Positions 19,037-28,270 of a stretch of DNA of 64,000 nt are shown in pieces. The translations under genes were made by a program, and so were the position numbers. Within the stretch, counting starts at the first letter, position 1. Each line of letters starts with the position of its first letter. Source of the DNA: an uncultured Spirochaetales bacterium (GTDB taxonomy: Bacteria > Spirochaetota > Spirochaetia > Sphaerochaetales > Sphaerochaetaceae). Location: NCBI GenBank assembly GCA_934276485.1, contig CAKQTE010000040.1:1-64000 (forward strand), written 5' to 3'. The notes beneath the pieces are model-generated. The model saw nothing but the letters and a program-made list of their open reading frames with translations, searched no databases and had not been told where the DNA came from.

Positions 19037-20500
19037 ATGGAAAAGGGGACATTGGTTTTCACAGGAGGAGATAGAGAAGAATCTCAATTGTTATCTTCTT
19101 TAGCTCATGACATAGAATCATCTGATCGTATTGAATTGATAGTATCCTTCTTGATGGAATCCGGTGTTCGTCTGTTGCTTCCATCCCTACAGAAAGCTGC
19201 AGAAAAAGGAGCAAGAATAACTATTGTTACAGGGCTATATCTAAATTTGACGAGTCCTTCTGCCTTGTTTTTGCTTCGCTCTGCGTTAGGCGATAAGATT
19301 GATCTACGTATCTATCAAGATAAGAATAGATCCTTCCATCCAAAGTGTTATTTCATAACCAAAGATGGAAAACGATCTGCTTATATTGGCTCATCCAACA
19401 TGTCTTCCTCTGCACTTCTATCAGGTATCGAATGGAACTATAAGTTGACAGGCGATAGTGATAAACAATCTCTTGATAGCTTCTATTCAGAGTTCGAAAA
19501 CGTTCGTGATAACGATAGCATACCTCTTACAGACGATATGCTCTCTGCATATTCCAAGAGTTGGAAATGCCCTGAAGTCATTAAGAGCATCAAAGAAACA
19601 ATAAGTGCTACAGTTGAACCAAGAGGCGCACAAATTGAAGCTCTGTATGCATTGGATAAAACACGAAGAGATGGTTATACAAAAGCTTTGATTTCAGCTG
19701 CAACTGGTATCGGAAAGACATATTTGGCAGCATTTGATAGTAAAAGCTTTAAACGAGTGTTATTTGTTGCACATAGAATCGAAATTCTAAAACAAGCCAA
19801 AGCTAGTTTTGAAAATGTCAGAGGAAATGCTTCTTATGGCTTCTTTACAGCAGATATAAAAGATAAGAATGTGGATGTTCTATTTGCATCAGTCCAAACA
19901 CTGTCCTCAGGCGAATACTTGAATCCTAATTGGTTCTCTCCTGATTATTTTGATTACATAGTTGTTGATGAGTTCCATCATGCAGTAAGTAGTGCTTATC
20001 AGAAGATATTGGATTATTTTACTCCCAAGTTCATGCTCGCACTCACAGCAACTCCAGAACGCTATGATGGAAGAGATGTCTATATCCTATGTAATTACAA
20101 TGTTCCTTTCTCAATTGATTTAAGACAGGCTATCAACAGAGGCCTTCTTGTTCCTTTTAGATACTATGGAATATATGACATGGTAGATTACTCTGGAGTA
20201 AGGATTGAGCATGGGCGCTATTCTGAAAGTGAACTCACATCTTTATATAAAGCCTCGTTAGAGAGAAAAGAACTTATCTATAAGAACTACATGAAATATA
20301 GAGGCCAATATGCACTCGCGTTTTGTTGCACTATTTCTCATGCAGAGGATATGGCAGAGTACTTTACTTCAAAAGGAATTCGTGCGTGTGTTGTTTGCTC
20401 CTCATCTCAAGGAGGATTGTTTCTAGATCGAGATGTTGCGATCAAAAAGCTACAGAATCATGAGATAGATATCATAATTCTCTGTAGATATGTTCAATGA
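19037..20500 (+). CDS. PLD-domain DEAD/DEAH helicase, N-terminal part (frameshifted gene, first frame)
   Basis: Codons 1-480 of a gene that continues in the next frame at 20478. Residues 1-180 form a phospholipase-D-like nuclease domain with FHPKCYF near 100 (H-x-K) and IGSSNMSSSALLSG near 116. Residues 190-480 form the first RecA lobe of a superfamily 2 helicase: Walker A ATGIGKT near 221-228, DEFHHA (DExH) near 311, motif III ALTATPERYD near 331. AGGGGA lies before the ATG, two bases after the methyltransferase. The last codons, after I479 (ATA at 20474-20476), are out of frame: removing one A at 20476-20477 restores ...DIIFSVDMFNEGVDIPELD. Either a sequencing error, a real null mutation or frameshifting. 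Confidence 0.85.
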   Translation: MEKGTLVFTGGDREESQLLSSLAHDIESSDRIELIVSFLMESGVRLLLPSLQKAAEKGARITIVTGLYLNLTSPSALFLLRSALGDKIDLRIYQDKNRSFHPKCYFITKDGKRSAYIGSSNMSSSALLSGIEWNYKLTGDSDKQSLDSFYSEFENVRDNDSIPLTDDMLSAYSKSWKCPEVIKSIKETISATVEPRGAQIEALYALDKTRRDGYTKALISAATGIGKTYLAAFDSKSFKRVLFVAHRIEILKQAKASFENVRGNASYGFFTADIKDKNVDVLFASVQTLSSGEYLNPNWFSPDYFDYIVVDEFHHAVSSAYQKILDYFTPKFMLALTATPERYDGRDVYILCNYNVPFSIDLRQAINRGLLVPFRYYGIYDMVDYSGVRIEHGRYSESELTSLYKASLERKELIYKNYMKYRGQYALAFCCTISHAEDMAEYFTSKGIRACVVCSSSQGGLFLDRDVAIKKLQNHEIDIIILCRYVQ

Positions 20501-21491
20501 AGGTGTGGATATTCCAGAGCTGGATTTGGTGATGTTCTTGCGTCCAACAGAATCTCCAGTTGTTTTCTTGCAGCAAATGGGAAGAGGCTTGAGACTTTGC
20601 AAAGGTAAGGAATATCTAACGATCCTAGACTTCATAGGAAACTATAGAAATGCAGGAAGAGTTCCCTCTTTGATAGGCGAAGAGATGGGAGAGAGTATGT
20701 CTCTTCATTCTCCAGATGCAAACTACAACAGTGCATATCGCTATCCAAAGGGATGTATCGTTGATTTTGAGCTTAAGCTATTGGATGTCTTTGAAAGAAT
20801 GAGAAGAAATTCCTTGAGTTCAGCTCAAAGGGTTCTTGAAGATTACAAATCTGAGTACGACAAGATAAGAAATGAATATGATGTTGTTACTTTGATAGAT
20901 TTCATCTCGTCTGTTGATATGGATGTGTTCTTGTCTGCATATTCAAATACATCATTAAGTGGAAAAAAGTCCCTGCCAAAGCTTTTGCAACATTTCTTAT
21001 CATTCAAGAAAGAGATGAATGATCTAAATGATGACGAAAAGTCCTTGCTAGAAACTGTTGGAGAGAGATTTCTAAATAGAATTGGATCAATGAATATGGA
21101 GAAATCATATAAGATTCCAATTCTTTTGGCTTTCTACAACAATGGGAATATCAAGAGCGCCATTACAGATGACGATGTATATGCTAGCTATAGGGATTTC
21201 TACCTGCGGGATGGAAACTGGAAGGATTTGGAGAAAGGTAAGACTACCAATGACTTCAGATCTTGGTCAAAATCACGATATATAGCAGAGGCTAAGAAGA
21301 ACCCTATAAAGATGCTATGTAGAACCGATGAGTTCTTCTATATTCCAGAAAATGGAAATGAGCTTCTAGCTATAGACGAAAGCGTGTTATCCTATTTTTC
21401 GAATCCAATGTTTATTAGACACTTCAAGGGAATATTGGATGCTCGATGTGCTTTATATTACAGAGCAAATTTCTTATCGAACGAGAACTAA
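20478..21491 (+). CDS. PLD-domain DEAD/DEAH helicase, C-terminal part (frameshifted gene, second frame)
   Basis: The same helicase continued after the one-base frameshift. The region opens with FSVDMFNEGVDIPELDLVMFLRPTES (motif V) and VVFLQQMGRGLRLCKGK (motif VI, arginine finger), the second RecA lobe, followed by about 250 residues of helical C-terminal domain of unknown role. The first usable ATG in this frame is 20490, but it lies in the middle of motif V and has no ribosome site, so this is not an independent gene. Without the frameshift the protein would be about 818 residues. Confidence 0.85.
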   Translation, partial: FSVDMFNEGVDIPELDLVMFLRPTESPVVFLQQMGRGLRLCKGKEYLTILDFIGNYRNAGRVPSLIGEEMGESMSLHSPDANYNSAYRYPKGCIVDFELKLLDVFERMRRNSLSSAQRVLEDYKSEYDKIRNEYDVVTLIDFISSVDMDVFLSAYSNTSLSGKKSLPKLLQHFLSFKKEMNDLNDDEKSLLETVGERFLNRIGSMNMEKSYKIPILLAFYNNGNIKSAITDDDVYASYRDFYLRDGNWKDLEKGKTTNDFRSWSKSRYIAEAKKNPIKMLCRTDEFFYIPENGNELLAIDESVLSYFSNPMFIRHFKGILDARCALYYRANFLSNEN

Positions 21492-21517
21492 ATTTTATTG
21501 CTATTAGTGAGGATTTT

Positions 21518-22675
21518 ATGAAAGAAATCAAAAGTGAAAGTGAGCTAACGTTTTTGGAAGCTACAAGCATTATTGTAGGACACGGTGTAGGATCAGGAGT
21601 GCTTGCTGTTCCATATCTTGCTTCTAGAAACTCATGGAGCCATTTTCTATTGATAATCGTAGCTGTATATCTAATCAACTTGCTACTGCATTTGATGATT
21701 GCAGAGTTGAGTTTGAATAATAAGGGTGGTCAATTCATTACTATCTTTGAGCAAGAATTGTTTAAAGGAAAGGTTGGTGCATTCTTCAGCTGGCTTTCAT
21801 TTGGTATCATGGGATTTTCAGTGCTGGTTAACGTTGCAGGTTTCATAAGTGGAGGCGGGGCTGTATTTTCATCCTGGTTTGGTCTTCCTGTAAGAGTATC
21901 ACAATTGTTGTACTATCTATTGGCAACATTGGTTGTATATATGGGCATGAAAGCTGTTGGAATTGCAGAGAAGATATCTGTATTTTCGATGGTTGGCGTA
22001 ATTGGAATCATATTTGTTGCAGTAATGCTTGGAGACTTGAATCCTCTTCCTTCTTACTTTGTAGCATCATCAAATGTACTTGCATTGTATTCAATGGTTG
22101 CATTTGCACTCTCTGCTGTAATGAGTGTTCCTCAAGTTGTTAAGGGTGTTAATGGGGACGTTAAGAAGATAAAGGGTTCCATTGCACTAGGCACAGGAAT
22201 CAATCTTCTGCTTGTTGTTGCAATTACATTCATGACACTTGTTGGAATGGGCTCATCAATTAGCCAGAATGGAGCATTGGTAGACCTTGCGGGAAAGCTT
22301 GGTGGATGGGTTGGCATCATAGGATATCTATTCTCGCTACTAGCTCTATCCTCATCTTTCTGGGCAAATACATTGAATCTAAGGGATATCATCAGTGAAA
22401 AGACAGGTTGGAACAACAAGATAAGCTGGTTTGCATCTTCTTTCCCTTGCTTGGTGCTTGCTCTCCTTGGATTACAAGGCTTTGTAGGATTTACCCGTCT
22501 TGCAGGAGTTGTGCAGGTATTAACAGGCATAGGAGTAATATGTGCATACAATATCTCACGTAGGCGTGTTGGGGAAAGCTTGATCTGTGGAAAGTTCGGA
22601 TCTCTTCCATTCCAGATTATCGTTGTTCTAGGTTCTGTTGCTTCAACATTAGGTTCCCTAATAAAGGTGGTATAA
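21518..22675 (+). CDS. Amino-acid permease (aromatic/APC-type), paralogue 1
   Basis: A 385-residue, about 11-helix transporter starting MKEIKSESELTFLEATSIIVGHGVGSGVLAVPYLASR. The first-helix GxGxGSGVLAVPY unwound glycine motif is that of the hydroxy/aromatic amino-acid permease and related APC families. The frame opens earlier at 21446, but that start overlaps the helicase end; GTGAGGA precedes the ATG at 21518. It is paralogous to the permease at 24360 (shared IAELSL, LKAVGV/MKAVGI, SAVMSVPQVVKG and SFWAN/TYWS segments). The next gene begins one base after its stop. Confidence 0.8.
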   Translation: MKEIKSESELTFLEATSIIVGHGVGSGVLAVPYLASRNSWSHFLLIIVAVYLINLLLHLMIAELSLNNKGGQFITIFEQELFKGKVGAFFSWLSFGIMGFSVLVNVAGFISGGGAVFSSWFGLPVRVSQLLYYLLATLVVYMGMKAVGIAEKISVFSMVGVIGIIFVAVMLGDLNPLPSYFVASSNVLALYSMVAFALSAVMSVPQVVKGVNGDVKKIKGSIALGTGINLLLVVAITFMTLVGMGSSISQNGALVDLAGKLGGWVGIIGYLFSLLALSSSFWANTLNLRDIISEKTGWNNKISWFASSFPCLVLALLGLQGFVGFTRLAGVVQVLTGIGVICAYNISRRRVGESLICGKFGSLPFQIIVVLGSVASTLGSLIKVV

Positions 22676-22676
22676 G

Positions 22677-23453
22677 ATGGATGGCTTTAATGATATATCA
22701 ATAGATAGAGTTGCAAGCTCTATCTTGAGTTTGTTGGGTGTAGAAAGAGATAGTAATATGGCGCCTCCTATTGAAGATATAGTTGCAATAGGATCTTGCG
22801 ATAGAGTCTTTATGTATAATCCTGATGCTATTGCTGAGTGGATATATGAAGCATATAGAGAGGACTTTTCACCAATTCTAAAGGATGCAACACTGAACCT
22901 AGAGATGCTATCGATGGTTCCACCTAAAACACCTGTATGCTTTGCTTCCATGTATTCAGGCCTTCTTCCTGATAAGCATGGCATACAGAGCTACACTAAG
23001 CCTGTACTGCAGTGTACTACAGTATTTGATGTCCTAGCTAAGATGAAAAAGAAGTGCGCAATAGTATCGACAGAAGGCGATTCTATATCAATGATATTTT
23101 TAAATCGTGATATCGATTACTTCATCTACAAGACAAAAGAAGAGTGTAATGATAAAGCCATCGAGCTTATCAAAGATGATAAGTACGATCTTATAGTCCT
23201 TTATAATGGAGATTACGATTGGGCAATGCATAGATTCTCGCCTGAAGGAAAGCGCACTCTTCGTGCTCTTAGAGAGAATATTGCAACATACGAGCGGATT
23301 AAGAAAGAAATCAAGAAAGAGTGGAAGGGCCATAAGACAGCGTTAGCCTTTGCTCCTGATCATGGTTGCCATAAGTGCTATGGATTTTTAGGAACTCATG
23401 GCATGATGATTTCGAAAGATATGAACAGTAGACACTTTTGGACGGTGCTGTAG
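22677..23453 (+). CDS. Alkaline-phosphatase-superfamily hydrolase (nucleotide pyrophosphatase-like)
   Basis: A 258-residue cytoplasmic protein without signal peptide. The segment SMVPPKTPVCFASMYSGLLPDKHGIQSY (from residue 80) is the nucleophile-Thr and GxxPxxHGI motif of the type I phosphodiesterase/alkaline-phosphatase superfamily; FAPDHGCHK near 222 carries the DHG metal motif and GTHGM the last histidine. The usual early FDG metal motif reads MYNPDA here, so a metal ligand may be changed and activity is uncertain. It starts one base after the permease stop, which makes co-translation likely. The substrate is unknown. Confidence 0.6.
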   Translation: MDGFNDISIDRVASSILSLLGVERDSNMAPPIEDIVAIGSCDRVFMYNPDAIAEWIYEAYREDFSPILKDATLNLEMLSMVPPKTPVCFASMYSGLLPDKHGIQSYTKPVLQCTTVFDVLAKMKKKCAIVSTEGDSISMIFLNRDIDYFIYKTKEECNDKAIELIKDDKYDLIVLYNGDYDWAMHRFSPEGKRTLRALRENIATYERIKKEIKKEWKGHKTALAFAPDHGCHKCYGFLGTHGMMISKDMNSRHFWTVL

Positions 23454-23467
23454 CTTGGAGGAGTGTT

Positions 23468-24301
23468 ATGTTTGGAAAGAAGACGATTGCAAAGATTATT
23501 ATTGAAGGCACTATCGAAGATGAGGGAGAGAAATACTCTCAAAAGTGGCTTCTTGGAACGATCAAGAAACTTGAGGATAAGGATGATGTGATAGGTCTTA
23601 TTCTATATATCGATTCTCCAGGAGGAGGGGTTTTCCAGTCTGATGAAGTGTATTTGGCTGTACAACACTATATTTCAAAGACAGGAAAACCTGTATTTGC
23701 ATACTTTGCATCTCTTGCAGCTAGTGGTGGTTACTATATTGGCTGCAGCGCAGACAGGATTGTTGCAAACAGAAATACATTGACTGGTTCAATTGGTGTG
23801 ATTTGTGGTCGATTCCTGGATGTCTCTGATTTTATCAATAAACATGGAATAAAAGATGAGATAATCCATAGTGGTAGAAACAAGACCATGGGACACATTG
23901 CAACTCCTGCAACAGAAGAACAGAAGGCGATCATGCAACGTATTTCAGATGAGTGCTATGAACAATTTGTTTCCATCGTTAGAGATAATCGTCATCTTTC
24001 TGTAGAGAAAGTCAAGGAGCTTGCAGATGGGAGAATCTACACAGCAAAGCAAGCAAAGGAATGCGGACTTATAGATGAGATCATGCCATTTGATGAGATG
24101 AAAGAGTATATGCTCAAGACTATTGGTAAGGAAGACGAGAAAGCTTCTGTTGTTGAATATAAATTCAAAGGCAAAAAAAGTGTTTTGCAAAAGATGCTCA
24201 AGGGACAGGCGAGTGCTACTTCTGAAATGATTTCGTCATATGCAAAAGCAAAGACTCCTTATCCTGCATATTACTTTGATGCTGAGCGTTTCGGACGTTG
24301 A
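23468..24301 (+). CDS. sppA: Signal peptide peptidase SppA, short form (S49 family)
   Basis: A 277-residue S49 serine protease that degrades cleaved signal peptides and other membrane peptides. From the ATG at 23468 (GGAGGAG in front) the catalytic serine is S86 in LAASGGYYIG and the general-base lysine is K139 in SGRNKTMGH, 53 residues apart as in the short Bacillus type. DSPGGGVFQSDE near 48 is the oxyanion region. There is no N-terminal membrane anchor, so it may be cytoplasmic or peripheral. An upstream frame start at 23438 overlaps the preceding gene and has no ribosome site. Confidence 0.9.
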   Translation: MFGKKTIAKIIIEGTIEDEGEKYSQKWLLGTIKKLEDKDDVIGLILYIDSPGGGVFQSDEVYLAVQHYISKTGKPVFAYFASLAASGGYYIGCSADRIVANRNTLTGSIGVICGRFLDVSDFINKHGIKDEIIHSGRNKTMGHIATPATEEQKAIMQRISDECYEQFVSIVRDNRHLSVEKVKELADGRIYTAKQAKECGLIDEIMPFDEMKEYMLKTIGKEDEKASVVEYKFKGKKSVLQKMLKGQASATSEMISSYAKAKTPYPAYYFDAERFGR

Positions 24302-24344
24302 GCATCGTACTTGTGTTTGTCATCTATCTTAATTTTTAACATTT

Positions 24345-24359
24345 TGTTATAAATAAAAC
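24345..24359 (+). promoter_or_regulatory. Extended -10 promoter abutting the second permease (leaderless start)
   Basis: TGTTATAAA: TG at 24345-24346, hexamer TATAAA at 24348-24353, then six bases to the ATG at 24360. No Shine-Dalgarno sequence lies between them, so transcription probably begins at the start codon. Confidence 0.55.
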
Positions 24360-25505
24360 ATGAATGATAAAGATGATACATTGACAGTATGGCAAAGTGG
24401 TTCGATTATCACGGGATATGGAATAGGTGGAGGCGTTATGGCGCTTCCTTATGTTGCTGCGAAAGTAGGAGTGTTGGGAGCATTTGGCGTATTGACGCTG
24501 GCATTCATCTCTTCTGTGATTCTACATATCATGATCGCAGAACTATCACTTAAAAGTGGAGAAGATGGTCAGATCATTGCAGCATTCTCTCGCTATCTAT
24601 TCAAAGGCAAGGCAAAGACATTCTTAACATATGCATTCTTTGTGATCATGGCATTGGTATTGGTTTTCAATCTAGCAGCGTATGTAGAAGGAGCTGCGGA
24701 GTTGATCTCTCCTCTCTTAGGTCTTTCTTCCTTTGTTTCCAAGCTCATATTCTATGTGCTTGCTGCATCTGTTGTTTTGTTTGGACTTAAAGCTGTAGGC
24801 GTAAGTGAATCAATAAGTGTCATCATTATCTACATTCTTATCTCGATACTTGCAATTTTCTCATTCATGAATATCAAGAATGATCTTCCTCTTAGCTTTG
24901 GAGGTGTAAATCCAATGCTAGCTTTCTTTGGCCTTTCGATGTTTTCATTCTCCGCATTCTTCTCTGTTCCTCAAGCGGTAAAGGGCCTAAAGGGAGATAG
25001 AAAGAAGATAAGGAAAGCTATATGCATTGGAATGCTAAATAACTACATATTGATCATTCTGGTAACACTTTCTGCATTGTTGTCATCTGTTGAGATTACT
25101 CAAGTTGCAATGGTTGGCTGGAGTAAGGGTATCGGAAGATGGGCAGAGCTTGTGGGAACAATATTCACTCTCCTTGCGATGCTCACAACATATTGGTCAA
25201 TTTCCCTTGCTCTTTCAGATATCATACATGAGCAATTGAAGCTTGATTCACGACTATGTTGGCTATGTGCAACGCTTCCTTCTTTGTTGGTTACTTTCCT
25301 AAGTCTTGCTTCTTTCATGGACTTCATGCGTATTGCAGGAGGTCTTATTGCAATCATCGTTGCATTGATGGTTGTTCCTGCATATAGATGTTGCAGAAAG
25401 GAAGGTGATGAAAACCTTCTAGGGAAAGCTAGTGGAACAGCAATGGATGTGTTCATCATTGCCATGTATGTATTGATGGCTATAGGTAATGTAGTTGCAA
25501 TATGA
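24360..25505 (+). CDS. Amino-acid permease (aromatic/APC-type), paralogue 2
   Basis: A 381-residue transporter with about 11 helices, starting MNDKDDTLTVWQSGSIITGYGIGGGVMALPYVAAK. It has the GxGxGGGVMALPY first-helix motif and shares length and several segments with the permease at 21518, so the two arose by duplication around the phosphatase and sppA genes. It appears leaderless (no ribosome-binding site, -10 six bases upstream). Its stop overlaps the amidohydrolase start (ATGA at 25502), so the cargo may be an amino-acid derivative that the hydrolase deacylates. Confidence 0.8.
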   Translation: MNDKDDTLTVWQSGSIITGYGIGGGVMALPYVAAKVGVLGAFGVLTLAFISSVILHIMIAELSLKSGEDGQIIAAFSRYLFKGKAKTFLTYAFFVIMALVLVFNLAAYVEGAAELISPLLGLSSFVSKLIFYVLAASVVLFGLKAVGVSESISVIIIYILISILAIFSFMNIKNDLPLSFGGVNPMLAFFGLSMFSFSAFFSVPQAVKGLKGDRKKIRKAICIGMLNNYILIILVTLSALLSSVEITQVAMVGWSKGIGRWAELVGTIFTLLAMLTTYWSISLALSDIIHEQLKLDSRLCWLCATLPSLLVTFLSLASFMDFMRIAGGLIAIIVALMVVPAYRCCRKEGDENLLGKASGTAMDVFIIAMYVLMAIGNVVAI

Positions 25506-27076
25506 GTAGGATTCTATTTGAAAATGGAGTAATCCATAGTTTCAATTCTTCTTTCGACACATATACATATATGGGTGTTGAAAATGGAAAGATTGCATAT
25601 CTTGGAAACACAAAGCCATCTGGATACAACAAGACAATAGATTTAGGTGGCAAGCATATAGCTCCAGCTTTATTCGATAGCCATATGCATATGTTATATA
25701 CTATCGTGCTTGCATCTGGCAGTTTCACTCTTTCTGAGATTGTAGATAACGAGGTGTATCCAAAGAATGCAGAAGATACTCTCAAGAAGATTAAAGCCTT
25801 TGCTAGCACTCATCCAAAGAACAAGGTAATTGTTGCTAATGGCTTCATTCCATCTGCATTCTCTTCTCCTAGAATGCTCACACGCCGAGAGCTTGATGAG
25901 GCCGCTCCAGGAAAGGCTGTAATTGTCTATTCAATTGATGGACACTCTTCTTCGCTTTCATCAAAGATGATCAAAGAGCTTGGAATTGAAAGCGAAGATG
26001 GCATCATGAGAGGAGAAGCGCATGAGTTCATTCAAGGAAAGGTTGCGGATGTAATATCAAGGAATCTGAATTTGAAGCTTCTTGCATCTGGGATAGCGAA
26101 TTTTCTTAATACTCTTACCTCTTATGGTATTAGGGGAGTATCGGCACTCGATGGAAACGAAGATGTCAAGAATGATGTTTTGACAAAAGCATTGGCTTTC
26201 ATTGCAACAAAGCTTCCAATAGATATCTCGTTCTATCCTGAGTATCAGAACTATGACAGAGCACGAGAGTTTTTCAAGAAACAGAAGAATGCTCGTTGCG
26301 GAGGCTGCGGGGCTTGGGAGCTTGATGGTTCTGTAGGCTCTAAGAGTGCTGCATTCTATTCGCCATATCTTGGTAGCAAAGACTCTGGTCATACATATTA
26401 CTCTGATGAGCACATCAATGCACAGGTAAGAAAAGCACTGGATGAGAATATCCTTCTTACATGCCATGCAATAGGACCTGCTGCGATAGATCAAATTGTT
26501 AATGCTTATTATCAGAACAAAGATGAACTAATTAAGCACAATGCACTATATAGAATCGATCACTTTGAATTTCCAACGCATGATGCTCTTGAGAAAGCTA
26601 AAGAGATGCGCATTGGAATTACAGTGCAACCAGGATTTTCTTATATCGATAAGCTTGCTCTTCATAGCTATGAAAAGTACCTGCCTGAAGAATCATTGTC
26701 ACTAGTAGTTCCATTGAAAAAGCTCTATGACTCTAAAGCTTTGGTTCTAGGCTCTTCAGATTCTCCAGTGCAGGATTTGGATCCTTATCTTCAGATGAAG
26801 GGCATGATTCACTACTATACTGAGTCTGAAAGTCTATCTTCGCGCGATGCATATTGCACATATTCAGTAAATGCAGGAACTGTATTAGGGGAGGACTGGA
26901 CCCTCTCTGTTGGTAATGATGCTTCTTTCAATATCTACCTGTCTAATCCTGAGGAGAATGAGCTTGGGCACAATGATTTGGATTCTCATTGGATTAAAGG
27001 AAAGAGAAGAACGAAGATCAAACATCCTCTCTTGTTCTTCTTTTCGTTGTTTCTAAGAAGAGGAAATAAGATTTAG
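25502..27076 (+). CDS. Amidohydrolase family protein (YtcJ-like, metal-dependent)
   Basis: A 524-residue enzyme of the amidohydrolase-3 family (YtcJ/imidazolonepropionase-like). Motifs: FDSHMHM near residue 60 (first metal histidines), TCHAIG near 320 and RIDHFE near 347 (metal histidines of strands 5 and 6), and GSSDSP near 420 (metal aspartate). The N- and C-terminal parts form the composite beta-sandwich (ENGKIAYLGNT, NDASFNIYLS). It is translationally coupled to the permease. It should hydrolyse an amide or related bond of an imported compound. The basic C-terminus (SLFLRRGNKI) is unusual. Confidence 0.85.
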   Translation: MSRILFENGVIHSFNSSFDTYTYMGVENGKIAYLGNTKPSGYNKTIDLGGKHIAPALFDSHMHMLYTIVLASGSFTLSEIVDNEVYPKNAEDTLKKIKAFASTHPKNKVIVANGFIPSAFSSPRMLTRRELDEAAPGKAVIVYSIDGHSSSLSSKMIKELGIESEDGIMRGEAHEFIQGKVADVISRNLNLKLLASGIANFLNTLTSYGIRGVSALDGNEDVKNDVLTKALAFIATKLPIDISFYPEYQNYDRAREFFKKQKNARCGGCGAWELDGSVGSKSAAFYSPYLGSKDSGHTYYSDEHINAQVRKALDENILLTCHAIGPAAIDQIVNAYYQNKDELIKHNALYRIDHFEFPTHDALEKAKEMRIGITVQPGFSYIDKLALHSYEKYLPEESLSLVVPLKKLYDSKALVLGSSDSPVQDLDPYLQMKGMIHYYTESESLSSRDAYCTYSVNAGTVLGEDWTLSVGNDASFNIYLSNPEENELGHNDLDSHWIKGKRRTKIKHPLLFFFSLFLRRGNKI

Positions 27077-27112
27077 AATGGAAATCTTCCTTTTCTAGTA
27101 AACCTATTGGGC

Positions 27113-27146
27113 TTGATTGTCCGTTCTTGTTTTGTGGTACAATCAA
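27113..27146 (+). repeat. Inverted repeat before the LacI gene (operator or terminator)
   Basis: TTGATTGT (27113-27120) and ACAATCAA (27139-27146), a perfect eight-base inverted repeat with an 18-base spacer; CTTTTG follows. It lies 37 bases after the amidohydrolase and just before the LacI start, so it could stop the first or be bound by the second. Confidence 0.45.
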
Positions 27147-27171
27147 CTTTTGAAGAGAGTTGGAGGATATC

Positions 27172-28164
27172 TTGAATATTTACGATATTGCAGAACTAGC
27201 AGGAGTATCGATAGCTACTGTTTCCAGGGTAATTAGTGGGAATGCTAAGGTTCGCCCTGAAACGAGAGCAAAGATTGAAGCTATCATGAAGGAGCATAAC
27301 TATTCTCCAAGCATGATCGCTAGAGGTATGAACTCCAAATCATTAAAGACCATTGCTATTGCTGTTCTTAGTTTTTCAAACTCTCATCATATGAAGATTG
27401 CGCATGAGGTGTTGAGTGTGTTTTCCAAGATGGAATACAACGTCGTAATCTACGAAGCAGGTTCCTCGATAGATGATGTAATGGCATTTTTCAATAGAAT
27501 GAAAGATATCTCCATCGATGGTATTGTCCTAGTCAGCTCTTTATTCAGTTTGATAGGCAATGATTATGATAAAGTGATCAATCTTCTAGGTGACATTCCT
27601 GTGATCATTGCAAATGGTTGGGTACAAGGCATGTATGGTGTTTTGGTAGATGAGGACGCAGGATGCGTTGATGCTGTAAACCATCTTGTTGAAAAGGGAA
27701 TCAAACAAATCTATTACATCAATAGCAACCATACAGAAAGCTCTATCAGAAAATATAGAGGATACAGAAGTGCTGTGCTATCAAACAATCTAGATGAGCA
27801 TTCAATAGAGATCAATAAAGGATACTCTGAAGATGATGTAAGGAATGCTTTGTCTAGAATTGATTTTGCATCTGGCCAAATAGGAATCATATGTGATGAA
27901 GATATTCTTGCGCTTCATGTTGTCAAATACATACAGAAGATGGGGTTAAGGATTCCTGAAGATGTATCTATCATTGGATACAATGATTCTACTTATTGTG
28001 ATCTTGTGCTTCCTCATCTATCGAGTATCGACAACAAGGCTCATACTCTAGGGCAAAAGTGTGCTGAATACCTATCTATTGCATTAAAAGATGGCACTTT
28101 AGGCGATAAGCGAATTCTAGATCACATTAAGCCTGAGCTTGTGCTTAGGGGTAGTTCTATCTAG
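27172..28164 (+). CDS. LacI-family transcriptional regulator (TTG start)
   Basis: A 330-residue repressor starting (M)NIYDIAELAGVSIATVSRVISGNAKVRPETRAKIEAI, with the helix-turn-helix at the very N-terminus as usual. The frame has no ATG; TTG at 27172 follows GGAGG by five bases, better than TTG at 27160. A C-terminal effector domain of about 270 residues follows. It is a close paralogue of the repressor at 9024. It has no divergent partner; nearby catabolic genes with CG-centred palindromes (for example the site at 29831) could be targets. Confidence 0.9.
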   Translation: MNIYDIAELAGVSIATVSRVISGNAKVRPETRAKIEAIMKEHNYSPSMIARGMNSKSLKTIAIAVLSFSNSHHMKIAHEVLSVFSKMEYNVVIYEAGSSIDDVMAFFNRMKDISIDGIVLVSSLFSLIGNDYDKVINLLGDIPVIIANGWVQGMYGVLVDEDAGCVDAVNHLVEKGIKQIYYINSNHTESSIRKYRGYRSAVLSNNLDEHSIEINKGYSEDDVRNALSRIDFASGQIGIICDEDILALHVVKYIQKMGLRIPEDVSIIGYNDSTYCDLVLPHLSSIDNKAHTLGQKCAEYLSIALKDGTLGDKRILDHIKPELVLRGSSI

Positions 28165-28270
28165 TTTGTATACTTAAAATTTATATCTTTTCTCTGATAA
28201 AACTCACTGTGGTTAAGTCTATAGTTTTCTGTAATACTTAAATACTAATATCCTGTTAGCAATACAAAGG

